From positions 47,148,876 to 47,212,875 of the forward strand of contig CM035231.1 of assembly GCA_020226215.1 (NCBI GenBank): a stretch of 64,000 nucleotides of DNA, written 5' to 3'. The position numbers and the translations under genes were made by a program. Positions 1 to 11,719 of this stretch are shown here, piece by piece. The notes beneath the pieces were generated by a model, which had not been told where the DNA came from, searched no databases, and saw only the letters and a program-made list of their open reading frames with translations. The DNA is from Sindora glabra. Lineage: Eukaryota; Streptophyta; Magnoliopsida; Fabales; Fabaceae. Position 1 is the first letter of the stretch; each line of letters begins with the position of its first letter.

Positions 1-493
1 TAATATCATTATCTAATATTAGATAATTAATAGATAAGTCTTATCTCTTCCCATTATCTCTAGGATAAGGATAAGATGAATTGTTAAGTGTGATTAGGAT
101 TTTGGAAGCATTATCCTAGTAGGACTAGGATTATGGCTTGCCTAAGTTCTATAAAAGGGGACTTGAGGGCAGCACTTAATAATCACGTTTTAAGCTTCCA
201 TATAAACCCTAAATCACTCCAAAAACATCCAATCCTAATTCTTAGAGAGAAAAACGCATCCTAGCAGACGCGTGGAGGGTGAGAGGTCGTTGTTCACTCC
301 GTGTGGATACCGTAGAGACGCTGTACCTTCCGGCCGGCGTTTGATTCATCCGCTCTCAAGTTTTGATCAGTAGAAACACGAGTGCCCAATAGGTAAAACC
401 CTAATCATTGACTCATGCTTTTTGCATGGATCCTAGGTAGAATTCGGATCAAAAATTTAAAATTCCGTTGCATGTGATAATCCGAATTCCCAA
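1..493 (+). repeat. Partial LTR (probably Ty1/copia), 3' end at 493
   Basis: Seen: a TATA-like stretch (tataaaagggg, about 151-161) is followed by leader-like sequence rich in aaccctaa motifs, and the block ends sharply in ccaaca at 488-493, the usual CA end of a plant LTR. The sequence right after it (gtctggaacc) is not a tRNA primer-binding site. This is therefore a 3' LTR or a solo LTR, not the 5' LTR of an element lying to the right. The start is at or before the window edge. Inference: this element inserted into the C-terminal part of the neighbouring LINE. Confidence 0.45.
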
Positions 494-1299
494 CAGTCTG
501 GAACCTACCTAAGCAAGCCAATCTAGGCAATCTGTATAAGAGATTGGAAAATGCAAAATTTGGAGATATGCAGGTGTGTTAAAGGCAGCAGTTTCCTTAT
601 CTTTGTCCTATTTAAGGCCATTAGAAGTGATCAAATCTCAAGCCTTTTTAACCTGAAAAGGCAGTGGTCCAGCAGTATTCATCCAGTAGCGACTCCTGAT
701 TGAGATGGTAGCTCCATTCCCGACTTGCTAGTGATTTTATCAGTGATTACCCCTCCGGCACGTTGAACTGCTTCCCACCTCTAAGATCCAGAGGTATTAA
801 TGGTCATAATATTCTCCAAGTTACTCTTGCCGTACTTGGGGATGAACATTTGGTCCATCATAATGCTAAGATTGGTAGGGACCCTCTTGGCTTGCTTAGC
901 ATTGCTCCAGTAAAACAACTGAGATTAAGGAATCCCAAACCCCTATGACTCACTAGATTCTTTAGCTTTTCCTAAGATACTAAGTGCAACCTTTGTTATA
1001 CTTGAATTTCACCCTACCTATACCTCCTAATGCAAGCTTCTAATTTCTGAGTGCATGACTTTTTGGAATTTAGTTGCTGCCATGTGATAGATGGGTTGAC
1101 TCTAAAGCACTGATTTACCCAGAAATAGGTGACTTGATTAAGAAAGGATTTTAGCCTTCCACCCCTGGATTCTCTCGGATATCTTGTCTAAAACAAAGTT
1201 ACCTATGTCCTTAGCATTTTTGGCGTCAGAAACGAAGGTTCCTAAATATTTCTCGCATTTTGGCACAACCTTCAGACCAAGGATTGCAGCCAAAGTTTC

Positions 1300-2021
1300 T
1301 TTATCACCATCATTAATGGATGGACTGAACTAGAGCTCTGATTTTTGCTTATTAACACTAAGCCTAGATCATTCTCCGAATTGAGTAAGGATTTGAGCGA
1401 CATGTGAGCATATTGAATGCATTGCCTTTAAAAAACAAGATAAGATCATTGGCATAAAATAAATGACTTATCATAAGAGTTCTGCGGCAAACTTCGACAC
1501 CATGAATTTTGTTTTCCTATTCAGCTTCACAGATCATAGCAGAAAGCACATTAACACACAATAAAAATAAATATGGGGATAACGGGTCTCCCTGTTTGAC
1601 ACCTCGCCTATAGTGGATGGTATTAGTCTGCTCCCCATTTATTAGGACTCTAAGTGACTGTAGTTACACGCTCCATAAGAGTCGGAAACCAATGATTAGG
1701 GAACCCCATATATTCAAGTACCCTTCGGAAGAAATCCCAAGTAAGCCTATCATAGGCTTTATGAAAGTCAATTTTAAAAGCTATACAGTCTTGTTGCCTT
1801 ACTTTAGCAAGCTTCATGTAATGCATAATTTCAGAAGCCGTATATATGTCATCAGTAATAAGCCGACCTCTAAGAAAGCCATTTTGATAAGGGCCATAGC
1901 AGTACAGATTTTGAAAATAAGAGACAACCATACTGCAGAGGATTTGTTGGTCCTGCTGCCATTCTCCCAGACTATTTCTAAGTTGTTTAATCCTTCTTTT
2001 TGACCTTATATAGTTGGCCAC
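1300..2021 (-). pseudogene. LINE reverse transcriptase domain, broken
   Basis: The 1650-2021 part is open (123 codons) and contains FKIDFHKAYDRLTWDF and LEYMGFPNHW, which are RT fingers/palm motifs. After a frame change the frame gives SIHYRRGVKQGDPLSPYLF, then a catalytic box that reads FYANDLILFF instead of the usual YADD. The second catalytic aspartate position is therefore altered as well as the frame being broken. This was plant L1-type LINE polymerase coding sequence; it cannot now make an active enzyme. Confidence 0.85.
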
Positions 2022-2119
2022 TTAATGAAAATAATGGATATTTCTATCACCATGAACTAACCACATTTGTCAGGCTTTTGGGCTCATTTAATTTGTTAGC
2101 ACTGTAAGGAAATTTGCAG

Positions 2120-2491
2120 TTAGTTCTTTAAATTGAGCTCATGTTGTGAATTTTGGAAATGTGGCTGATCTTGTAAATGCTTTAATTCAGAATCAGTATC
2201 ATTAATTTTTTGTTGTAGTCTTCCAAAGCAAGATTTATCCCATTTGATTAGAGCTTTGCAGGTCTTAGCAAGCTTACCAATAAGTTGGTTAGCAATTGAC
2301 CCAGTGCAGTATTTTTGCCATGCATATCTAATGATGGCTTCACAGGATTCATGGTTCAACCACATGTTCTGAAATTTAAAACAATATTTCTTGTATGGGT
2401 GAGTCCTGTCAGTTGAAAAAAATGAAAGGAGCATGGTTTGAGGCAAAAAAGGTAAAGAACTAACATGAGAATAAGGATAATTTAAAAGCAA
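2120..2491 (-). pseudogene. LINE linker between endonuclease and RT
   Basis: This open minus-strand stretch of 123 codons carries a FQNMWLNHESCEAIIRYAW-like block, matching the conserved region between endonuclease and reverse transcriptase in plant LINEs (F..MW..H..F...V...W). It continues with KWDKSCFGRLQQKI, also usual for this linker. It is a fragment of one long broken ORF, not a separate gene. Confidence 0.7.
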
Positions 2492-3085
2492 TTTTCATTG
2501 CAAAAGCAGCAATCAAGTTTCTCCTTTACATTAACTAAGCCCACTCTATTATTAGACCACGTATACCAAACCCCTATGGTTTTAACATCCATGAGACCAC
2601 TAAGGTGAAGCGCATCCTCAAAAGCCTCAACTCCTTCTAGACTAAGACAACAACTGGGCTTGTCTCTCGCGTGGAAGACCTAGTTAAAGCCACCAGTCAA
2701 CATCCAGGGTTGGTGAATTTGAGTTCTATTGTGTTTGATAAAATCCTAAAGAAGATGCCAATCTGCTAGGCGGGGTGGACCATAAATACCAGTGAGATAA
2801 ACAGTCTGACCGCTAGGTTTATCCAATTTTAAATGCACATAGTAAGAGGAAACCTAAAGGGGATCAACTACAAAACTATCTATCCAATTCTAAAAAGGAT
2901 CTTCACTGTGTACCTCAGCATCCCAACCTTATATTAAGAAATCTCAGAGATCTCATAAGATGTTGAGCCTTATCCATTGTAGTTAGAGTTTCAACCAAAA
3001 AAATAGGTGTGGGGAGAATTGAGAGATAAGATATTTACATCTGTGAATTGTAGGGGGACAACCTAAACCTCTACAATTCTAAGCA
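2480..3085 (-). pseudogene. LINE endonuclease domain, broken
   Basis: This is the apurinic endonuclease-like domain that nicks target DNA in LINE retrotransposition. The minus-strand frame gives ILA-stop-NCRGLG, where the family normally has a tryptophan codon (WNCRGLG); here tgg appears as tag. Further on, VYLTGIYGPP, then LTGGFN and GLMDVKTIGVWYTWSNNR follow in the expected order for the domain. Several frame changes and stops separate these blocks. The frame upstream of NCRGLG stays coding-like to about 3120. Confidence 0.75.
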
Positions 3086-3540
3086 AGTATCCTCAGTGGA
3101 AGCTGTTGTGCGACAGCTTCCTGGAACCCCACTGAAATGTTGGCAAAGTCAAAAGTAGTTTTCAACATGCATCCAAGCAAATCATGTTCTAACAACACTA
3201 AAGTGGGCACACGAACGAGTTTCTGGTATCAGATCCCCAGAATGTATCTGGATAAGAAAAAAACTATCATCCATGATATTGTGATGTTGATTCCCTTGAT
3301 AATTCATCCTAGGGAAACCTAACTTTCTTTGTTTGCCACCATTGCTAATCCACTAATACCTAGTAGTGCTACCTCTTAGGGAAAGGAAAAATAAGTTACT
3401 CTGATCGGATAATTCATAAGACTTTTGGGATGTTCATCCAAGTCCCAGTAGTCTTTCCTTTTCTAATTCCGCATAGAATTTAGTTACAAGCCGAAGCTAC
3501 TGTTAAGGACCGAAAAAGGAGAGATTATGGTACACATTTG

Positions 3541-6500
3541 ATGTAGTGGAATCTTATTGTATATTAAATTTATTTTTTTAAAAGTAATATTTAACATACT
3601 ATACAATAATAAATTAATAAATCAATAATTAGATTTAATAATATATCAAAGTACCATTACGTCGTGGTATATCATAGAATTTTTTTTATAATTTTTTAGA
3701 TTTTAATTAATGCTAAATTACTTAAATATAAAAAACTCTTTGGTAAGAAAAAAGAGAGATATGCTTAAAATTAATGCTTAATTGCAGGAGTAACCATTGA
3801 CTTATTTCCCCGTACACCTTTAGAATTATTTTTTTTGGTAGAGTTGAAATATCACTTTAATTTATTTACAACTAAATTCTTTTATTAGAAATATACTAGA
3901 TTTTTTTGCCCTAGCATTGCATAGTTTATGTTATTTTTTATAAATGTTACTTTATGAGATATAATATTATTAATAATATAAGATAATTTGTAATTGCTCC
4001 AAAACATACGCAATAAGTAAATTGTTATTAAAAATTTCAACAAATATAAAAATAAGAAATAAAATATATATTGTATGAAATCATTCTATAATTAAGTAGG
4101 GTAACTAATAATGAATTTCAAATACTAAAAGATAAGTAATTTTTCAATAAAAAATATAAAACTCCATTAAATTATTATGCACAAAAAAATAAAAAAATGT
4201 GAAACTACTTACAACATGCTAATTATTCTAATAAACATTTAAATAAGTAATAAATTGAGAAATAATAATAACAAAAAATAATTATAATTATAAAATTACA
4301 CACCAGTAATAATTATATTAATAGTTAATATTACCACAAATAAATATTTGTAAAATTAATGGTAGACAATAATTATAATTAAAATAGAAGAATATGTAAA
4401 AAAAATATATGAAAAATTAATGAATATTTAATGTAATGTACTAATCAATAATAATTTTTAAAAGATATTTAAATAAAAAGGATAAAGTTAACCACTATCC
4501 TGGGGGCGATAATTGGTTAAAGTGTAATTATTAACCTCTAATTAATAATAAAAAAATTAATATTAAAATCATATTTAATACATTGTTTTTATTTTTAGTA
4601 ATATACTCAATAAAAGATACTAATTTTAATAATAACATATTATTATTAAATTATAAAAAATAAATATGATTTTACTATTAATTAGAGGCCAATAATTAAC
4701 CCATAACTATGACTTATAAAAAATGTTAAAGGCTGGTTTTAAACATTTATGATATGTAATCATTCTCTACCATGTTAAATTGTCAAATCTATAATAAGCA
4801 TAAACAATCTCTTACTAAAAGATATTATTGTCAACTCTATTAAATTATTAACAAAAAAATGATAGTTAAAAATACAAAAATATTAAAACATATTAATTAT
4901 ACTAATAAACATTTAAATAAGTAATAAATTGAGAAATATTTATGGTTAATAATAATTATATTTGTGAAATTTATGCCAACTAATAATTATATTAATTATC
5001 AATATTAATTTAAAATTATAAATATTTATTGAATTAATATTAACAATAATTATATTTGAAATAACGGAATATATTAAAAAGTAAAAAATTTAAGAATATT
5101 TAATTTGGTGTCTTAGTTAATAATAATTAGTGAAGGATATTTGAAAAAAATGTTAAAAGCTAATCTTAAACAATTTCAATTATCGAATGCATAATAAATA
5201 ATTTCCTAATAAAAGATATTGCAGTTAATTTCATTAAATTAAAAACTAATATGAACAATAAACAAAAAAATAAGAAATTCCATATAACATACTAATTATT
5301 CCAATCAACATTTAAATAGGTAAGAAATTATGTAATTTTAATAACTAGTAATAATTATAAGTATGCAATTCATAACTAACAATAATTATAATTGAAATTA
5401 GGAAGTATATGATAAAAATAGGTAAGAAATTGAATATATAATTTACTATGTTAATTAATAGTTACCAAAATGTCAAAATTTAGTCTAGACAAATATGATA
5501 TTAACTATAATTATAATTAAAAAAATTAACAGCTAATAATAATTATATTAATGGTCACTATTAGCACATAATCATGAGTATTTATAAAATTAATAATCAT
5601 TGATAATTATGATAAAAAATAAGAAATATATGATAAAAAATTAAAAAATTGAAGGACATTTAATTTAATGTGTTAATTACTAGTCTTATTTGAAATGATA
5701 TTTAAGTAGGGGAATTTTATGATGCCTTGAAAGTTTCAAAATCCATGGTAAAGTGGCACTCCCAAAACCCATTATACTAAAATTATTTCATTATATCTAT
5801 TAAAAAATAGATAGTTTTCTAATAGTTGTAAAACTTGTTACGTGACCTTAGGTTTTAAAATTTTTAAGATGCCACAGCATGCCCCATTTAAGTATAAAAT
5901 GTTAAAAACTCAATTTTTTTTAATCTTTTACTTTCAACTTGTATTATAATCATTCTTGATATAAAAGTTTACTTATATAAAAACAAAATAAAAATTGAAG
6001 TAAAATACATGCACCATTTTTTATATGGTATCCATCATTCTATTATATTCAACTTTAAATCCAATTTTCAATTTATGCCTAGAAAGTCAAAACTTAAAAA
6101 TCAATAAAAAAAGGAATTATATAAGAATTTAAATTGACTAAAATAAAATTGAAAAAGCATACCAAAATTTATAAAATAAATAAAATTTTAATTGATTGTA
6201 TTTTCTTCTATATAAAATATCATTAGTGAATAACCAATTCTCAATCTCTCCCTTAATTTTCAAAATTATGAAATACATATATTTAAAAACAAAACTAATG
6301 GCAATGCTAAGTTATGAAATTTAATTAAATGCAGATAAAAAGTTAGGCTATATGCCATCAAAATATAGAACCTAGCCTTATTGGAAAAAAATAATTCATT
6401 ACTCAAACTTACTTCAATAATCTAGAATTGAAAAAAAAATAAATATCAAATATACACTACTAAAAAATTATATAATTGTTAAAGACCATTGCATATAAAA

Positions 6501-6975
6501 CAAATAGTTGATCCAATAGAATATAAACAAAATCTAATTCAAATATACAATGTATATACAATGTTCATAGATAAAATTTAAAGTTTATAATTAGACAAAT
6601 CACTTATATTGAAAAATTAATCACTTTGGTGGAATGTTAGCTAATATTAAGCATTAAGAATGAGAGGGAGAGAAATGACAAGTAAGAGTGAGGAAAAACT
6701 GGAGATAATGGGGAGAAGAATGAGTGAGAAAAAAAATGGGGTAGCATTTCACCAAAAAGGGAAACTTAGGAAGTAAAGAGGATAAATGGTGAAAAGAAAG
6801 AGGACATAGGTCTAGATTTCAAAAGAAATAGTGAACATAGAAGTGAGTGAGAAAAGAGAGCCCAAGAAAAGAAGAATAAAACAAAGAAAAGAACAATAAC
6901 GTGAAAAAGTGAAGATATGATATATACTTCCTAAGTAAATGCATAAACTAGGTTAAAGAATATAAATGTATATAG
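3541..6975. other. AT-rich intergenic DNA with degenerate long-period repeats
   Basis: No gene was recognised. Within about 4100-5700 similar blocks recur: a motif of the type acatttaaataagtaataa appears near 4234, 4909 and 5308 (third copy diverged), each in a context of ataataattata runs. This looks like old tandem or nested repeat units about 0.4-0.7 kb long. A purine-rich stretch lies at about 6650-6910. Confidence 0.5.
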
Positions 6976-7121
6976 GAGAAAATATAAAATACATTCTTCA
7001 ATTTTAGGATAGTTAAATTTTTCCCCTTCTACTTTAGAAACTTAAAAATTACCTCTTTAAATTTCATAAAACTTAAAATTAATACTCATTATCAACTTCA
7101 TTAATAATTTTATCAAATTAA
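6976..7121 (+). repeat. Left arm of an inverted-repeat element split by a copia element
   Basis: This arm pairs, as an inverted repeat with many mismatches, with about 14950-15107. Shared blocks are aatataaaata, ggatagtt/gggtagtt, tttaaat..ataaaact and aaattaatact. The arm is directly followed by the 5' LTR of the copia element at 7122. The element was therefore a small inverted-repeat transposon (roughly 0.5 kb once the insertion is removed) before it was split. Confidence 0.7.
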
Positions 7122-7375
7122 TGTTATGAATGATGATAATTAAGTATGGATGTCTATAAGTTAAACATTATATTTCTATTATGTTCAAGTTTCAATTTTC
7201 TTTATGAACTATTATTATGAAATTATAATATTTAACATATCTGCTTTATAAATATGACTCATATGAATCATTCTATGTACAGTTGAATGAAATATCTCCT
7301 CTTCTGATAAGTCTCTTTCATCTTTATCATATATTTCTTTAGTTATCTCATTTAGTTTTGAATGTTTTTATAACA
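7122..7375 (+). repeat. 5' LTR of the 7.1-14.7 kb copia element
   Basis: It starts tgttatgaatgatg and ends ttttataaca, giving the TG..CA ends. It aligns along its length with 14461-14721; shared blocks include aattttctttatga, tattattatgaaat, ttataaatatg and tttctttagttatctcattta. A TATA-like ttataaatatg lies at about 7240-7255. Confidence 0.8.
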
Positions 7376-9243
7376 TGTTATCAACATGATTATCTTCCAG
7401 ATTGAGATTTTATATTCATAAAAAAAGTATTATCATTTGATCTGCTTAGATCTGCAAGGTTTATGAGCATGACTTTTCTGCTTATCAAATTTAGATATGA
7501 TCAAATAATAATTTCTATTATGTTATATAGATTATTTATTCAAAGATACTTTTATTTTTCTTTACCACTATGCATATTAAGTTTGATGCATAAAATGAAA
7601 AAAACTTACATATGATTACTCTTATTATTTGATATAATTGTTATTTGTGCATAAAATAGTTGAATTACATGTAAAATTATTTCCTTATTCAGGAGTTATT
7701 GCTTTACATCATGATGAATGATTTTTACATGTTTATTTTGTAATATTAATTTTATTACTTTCTAATTTTGTTTTACTAATTCAAGCATTCAAATTATCTA
7801 ATCGGAAAGTAAACATGTCATTTTGACACTTAGCAATGAATTTTAATTGTTTGCTATTGCACACTATTTACTTTTAAGTTAGTTATATTTTGAAATAATA
7901 TTTACATATATGATTTAATGATTTATGAATATATAAATTATTTTTTTTAATTGATATATCTTTTAATTCAATCAATGTTTATATTATAGCTATTAATACT
8001 CAATATTATAAGAAAAATTATTTATTATGGATATTAAATTCTTAAATTCTTTTAAATGTAATGAATCCTAAAAATGTGATTTAATAAAGGAATAAAGTGT
8101 TAATGTAAAATTATGCAAAAATAGGAAAGAAGCTTTATCTTGCAAACTTATTATTCATGTCTATCATAATTGCATTTGATAGGCTCATTGCACACCCCAA
8201 TAGTTATTTTGTTAAATTTATGTGCTTATTATTAACATGAGACTTTATTGTAACAAATCTATAGTTGAATCATTTTTATTTCTCTTATATGTTTTATCTT
8301 TAATTAGATGTTTTACCACTATTATAATTAGTAAGAGGTTAATATATTTAGATATAAAATGACATTTTGAGAATCTTATACAAACTTAAATTTTTTATTC
8401 TTTCTTGTCATATCTACTTAGAATTCAATCTAAACCCAACAAATCTTCAATGTTAATCTATGTTTTCAATGTTTATTTAGAAAACTTGTATTGCAGACTT
8501 AAAATGTTGAATAAGAAGTCCACAAATTTATAGGTGGGAACAATGCCTATTTGTTAGCTTTTGCATTGATGTAAATAACTTTATTTTATTAAATGATGTC
8601 ATTTACATCATATTTTTATTTGTTTGATAACTTGCTATTTACTTTGAGTGTCTCTAAGTCATCATATATAAAAAGATTGGGATTCTTTCTTTTATTATTG
8701 AATTTTAAAAAGCAAGTATAGATATAAAGGTTCGAACATCTTATCTTTGTGTTGAAAGATTCATGCCTTCAACTAAGTTGTAATTAGATTATAAATGTAA
8801 TGATTTTCTTTCGCTACCATGTTCGTATCAAATAAAATTTATAATAATAATGATGAAGTGAGTAAATGAAGTAAAATTTCATTTAGTATTATTTTTTAAT
8901 CAATTACATGATCTAGTTATTTTTTATTTCTTTTATCATTATATAAATGTTTTGTCATGCATTCTTTTAGCTGAATAAAATAACTAGTTTTTTATGAAAA
9001 ATAATGAAATTTGTCTTATTAGTTTTATTTTATTCCTTAAAGTGAATGCATTATTAATAAAAGGAGGTTTAGAACTGGTTAATGTTATCATTGTATATAT
9101 GGAAAAAGACCTAATTAATTTATGTAATTATAGGTTGTAAGAATAGTATAAATAACCATAAGATTAGTTTTCTCTACTAGAAGTTAGAGAATAATATGAG
9201 AAAGGCTTATGATGTCAAAGGTTATTAGAAATTTTAAATGAAA

Positions 9244-9483
9244 TGTTGTATAAAATGTTTTACTTACTATTGAATTAGAGGAAAATGGCTTAAGCAATTG
9301 TTACAGCTACGGTATCTATTTATATACAAAAAATGCAATCAATCAATAATATTATAATCAAATATAAGATATCAATTGTAATCATAATTAGACTAGAAAG
9401 AAAATAATTTAAAATCTTTTAGAATAACTTCTTAATAAATAATCTAAAATCTTCTAGAATAACTTCTTAATATATTCTAACAC
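9244..9483 (-). repeat. LTR of the nested copia element (minus strand)
   Basis: Read on the minus strand it starts tgttagaatatattaag at 9483 and ends ttttatacaaca at 9244. It has a TATA-like tatataaataga at about 9310-9325. An internal short duplication of ttattctaraagatttta is present. It matches 10817-10984 read on the plus strand. Confidence 0.7.
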
Positions 9484-10697
9484 TTCTCTTTAAGCTAGAG
9501 CATGTATATCATATGCACCTAGCTTGTTATATATATGATTAGTTCTTAGTTTTTGAAGAGACTTGATAAAAATATTAGCTAACTAATCATTAGAGTTCAC
9601 AAAAATAGTAACAATCTCTTTTCAAGTTATCTTTCCTAAATCAAATGGCAATCAAGTTTAATATGTTTAGTTCTTTTATGAAAGATTGGATTTGAAGCAA
9701 TGTGTAATGCCACCTAATTATCACAAATAAGCTCCATAAAACCTAATTCATATAGTTTGAGTTCTTGTAGTAGCTATTTCAACCATATAAGCTCACATTT
9801 GGTTAATGTTATAACTCGATATTTTGCCTCTGCACTAGATCTTGCCACCACACTTTGCTTTTTACTCTTCCACAAAATAAGATTTCTTTCAAAGAGAACA
9901 CAATACCTGTAAGCAATCACTTAGTGATTCAGCTCAATCAGCATCAGAATATCCAATAATCCAAGTGTGTCCTTAATTTTTATATAACAATCCTTTTCTT
10001 GAACTTCCTTTAATGTATCTAAGAATTCGCATCATAGCATCTCAATGAATTTCACAAGAGGAGTTAAGGAATTGACTTACTATACTTATAACAAATAAGA
10101 TATCAAGTCGGGTGATTTTGAGATAATTTAACTTTCTAACAAGCTTTTGATGTCTTCCTGAATCTATAAAAGGCTCCTCTTAATTTGGAAAAAAATTTAC
10201 ATTTGGATCCATAGGTATGTTAATTGGTTTATACTTCATCATACTTGTTTCACTTATATATCGAGAACATATTTTCTTTAACATATAGAGATACTAAATC
10301 AAGATTATGTTACCTTAATGCTAAGAAAGTATCAAAGTTTTCTAAGATCCCTAGTTTGGAAGTGATAAGATAAATGTTATTTAAGCTGATCAATGCCCTT
10401 ATGATCATCTCCTATAATTATTGTATTATTAACATAAATAATTAGGTATATTTGCCCAGAAATAAAAGAGTGATAAAAGATAAAGTGATTAACTTCACTC
10501 TATTGCATGTCAAAATCTCAAATAACTTTGCTGAACCTTCCAAACCAAGCTCGTAGAGATTGTTTAAGACCATAGAAAGATTTTCATAATTTACATAGTA
10601 GATGAGTTTCCCCTTAAGCAATAAATCTTGATGGTTGCTCCATGTAAACTTTTTCTTTAAGATCACCATGAAAAAAGGCATTTTTAATGTCTAATTG
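9484..10697 (-). pseudogene. Copia RT-RNase H fragment (minus strand)
   Basis: On the minus strand from 10697 down: LDIKNAFFHGDLKEKVYMEQ, then CKL.KSFYGLKQSLRAWFGR (about 10530-10620), then LIIYVNNTIIIG near 10430, where the catalytic YVDD reads YVNN. RNase H follows: KKQSVVARSSAEAKYR near 9830-9880 and HKRTKHIKLDCH near 9660. The part upstream of LDIKNAF (gag, protease, integrase, RT fingers) is missing, cut at the strand-switch point. Stops are present, so it is not functional. Confidence 0.8.
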
Positions 10698-10816
10698 TTA
10701 CTATTTTTGTGAACTCTAATGATTAGTTAGTTGATGTTTTTACTAAATCTCTTTGAAAATTAAGAATTGATCATATATGTAACAAGCTGGGTACATATGA
10801 ATATGTGCTCTAACAT
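10698..10816 (+). pseudogene. Duplicated copia pol 3' end in opposite orientation
   Basis: The plus-strand frame reads approximately FVNSND.LVDVFTKSL followed by IDHICNKLGTYEYVL, the usual C-terminus of a copia polyprotein (ADIFTKSL..NKLG). The same segment occurs in reverse at about 9484-9620. It joins the minus-strand RT fragment within a short shared stretch (attgttact). Confidence 0.65.
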
Positions 10817-10984
10817 TAGAATATATTAGTTATTCTAGAAGATTTTATGTTGTTTCCTTTTTAGTTTGTAATATCTTTGATTAATTACATTTTTTTTATA
10901 TATAAATAGATATCATAGTTATAGCAATTGCTTATGTGATTTTCAACCACTTCAATACTTACATACCTATCGTATGTTTAAACA
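10817..10984 (+). repeat. Inverted, shortened LTR copy of the nested copia element
   Basis: Plus-strand sequence from ttagaatatatta to about tttaaaca. It shares tatataaatagata, the caattgctta block and the gttattctagaagattttat block with the minus-strand LTR at 9244-9483. The duplicated internal block and the polypurine-like tract before the LTR (gcttaaagagaag in the other copy) are missing here. Confidence 0.65.
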
Positions 10985-11719
10985 TCTTTTAAAACTTTAC
11001 TATATCCTACTTCAAAAAAATAAAATAAAATAAAATGAGGTCAATTTTATTGATAAAAGTAATACTCTTAAACATAATTCATATGATGTAGCATATTTCA
11101 ATGGGGCAAATTTGTTTGTACATTACATAAAAAGAATTAATAATTTGATTGATAATGAAAGTGGTCATTTTTACTTTCTATTAAATTAATATTGAATATT
11201 AGTTTCTTATGAGTAGTGTAACAATGGACACCATTCTTAATAGTGAAAATATTTTTCCTATGAGAGATTGGTGAAAATTATATCAATATAATATCTAGTA
11301 GTACAAAGTTGATTCATATGCATTTTTGTCAATTAAGTCTTGAAAATATTTACTTTATTTTAGAGACATATGAAATAGATACTTCAATCTTTATATTATA
11401 GTGATGGTTTCAAGTGAAAAAAATGCATTAGAAAATGTTATTATTATTTCCTTTTGATATGTATTATATATATAAAGTTGGTTAAAAGAACAATAAAGTA
11501 GAAGTTCATTAATCAAAATGTTTTCATTATTTGGCATAATTGGATAGGCTACTCCAAATTAATAATAATGCAAAAAGTAATAAAAATTTATAAGATTATT
11601 CATTAAAGAATCAGAAGATTTTTTAATAAAATTTCCATTGTTACTTATTCTTAAGGTAATTTTAAGGCTATTGTTAATTAAGATTGAGATTGAATTCCTA
11701 ATATTTTTAGAATGAATAT

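Larger units (their letters stand above)
494..3540 (-). mobile_element. Decayed LINE (non-LTR retrotransposon)
   Basis: Read on the minus strand, the order is ORF1/linker, endonuclease, reverse transcriptase, C-terminal tail, as in plant L1-type LINEs. The endonuclease start is seen as NCRGLG at about 3050-3080 and its end as a FTWSNNR-like motif (YTWSNNR) near 2540. The reverse transcriptase shows KIDFHKAYDRL (about 1740-1770), GVKQGDPLSPYLFLLC (about 1560-1600) and FYANDLILFF (about 1430-1460). Stops and frame changes are scattered through it, so it is not functional. The 3' end is cut off by the LTR that ends at 493. No poly-A tail or target duplication can be shown in the window. Confidence 0.85.
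9244..10984. mobile_element. Nested copia element in palindromic arrangement
   Basis: The minus-strand part (9244 to about 10697) has an LTR and RNase H back to mid-RT. From about 10698 the strand switches: a second copy of the pol end and an LTR run on the plus strand to about 10984. The segments 9470-9620 (minus) and 10698-10850 (plus) are inverted copies sharing ttgttactatttttgtgaac and gaatatatta. The whole sits inside the larger copia element. It could be one element rearranged by inversion, or two copies fused head to head. No matching target duplication could be shown. Confidence 0.7.

Noticed and set aside
1617..2003. 128-codon plus-strand open frame
   Set aside because: It is antisense to the LINE reverse transcriptase, whose minus-strand frame carries clear RT motifs.
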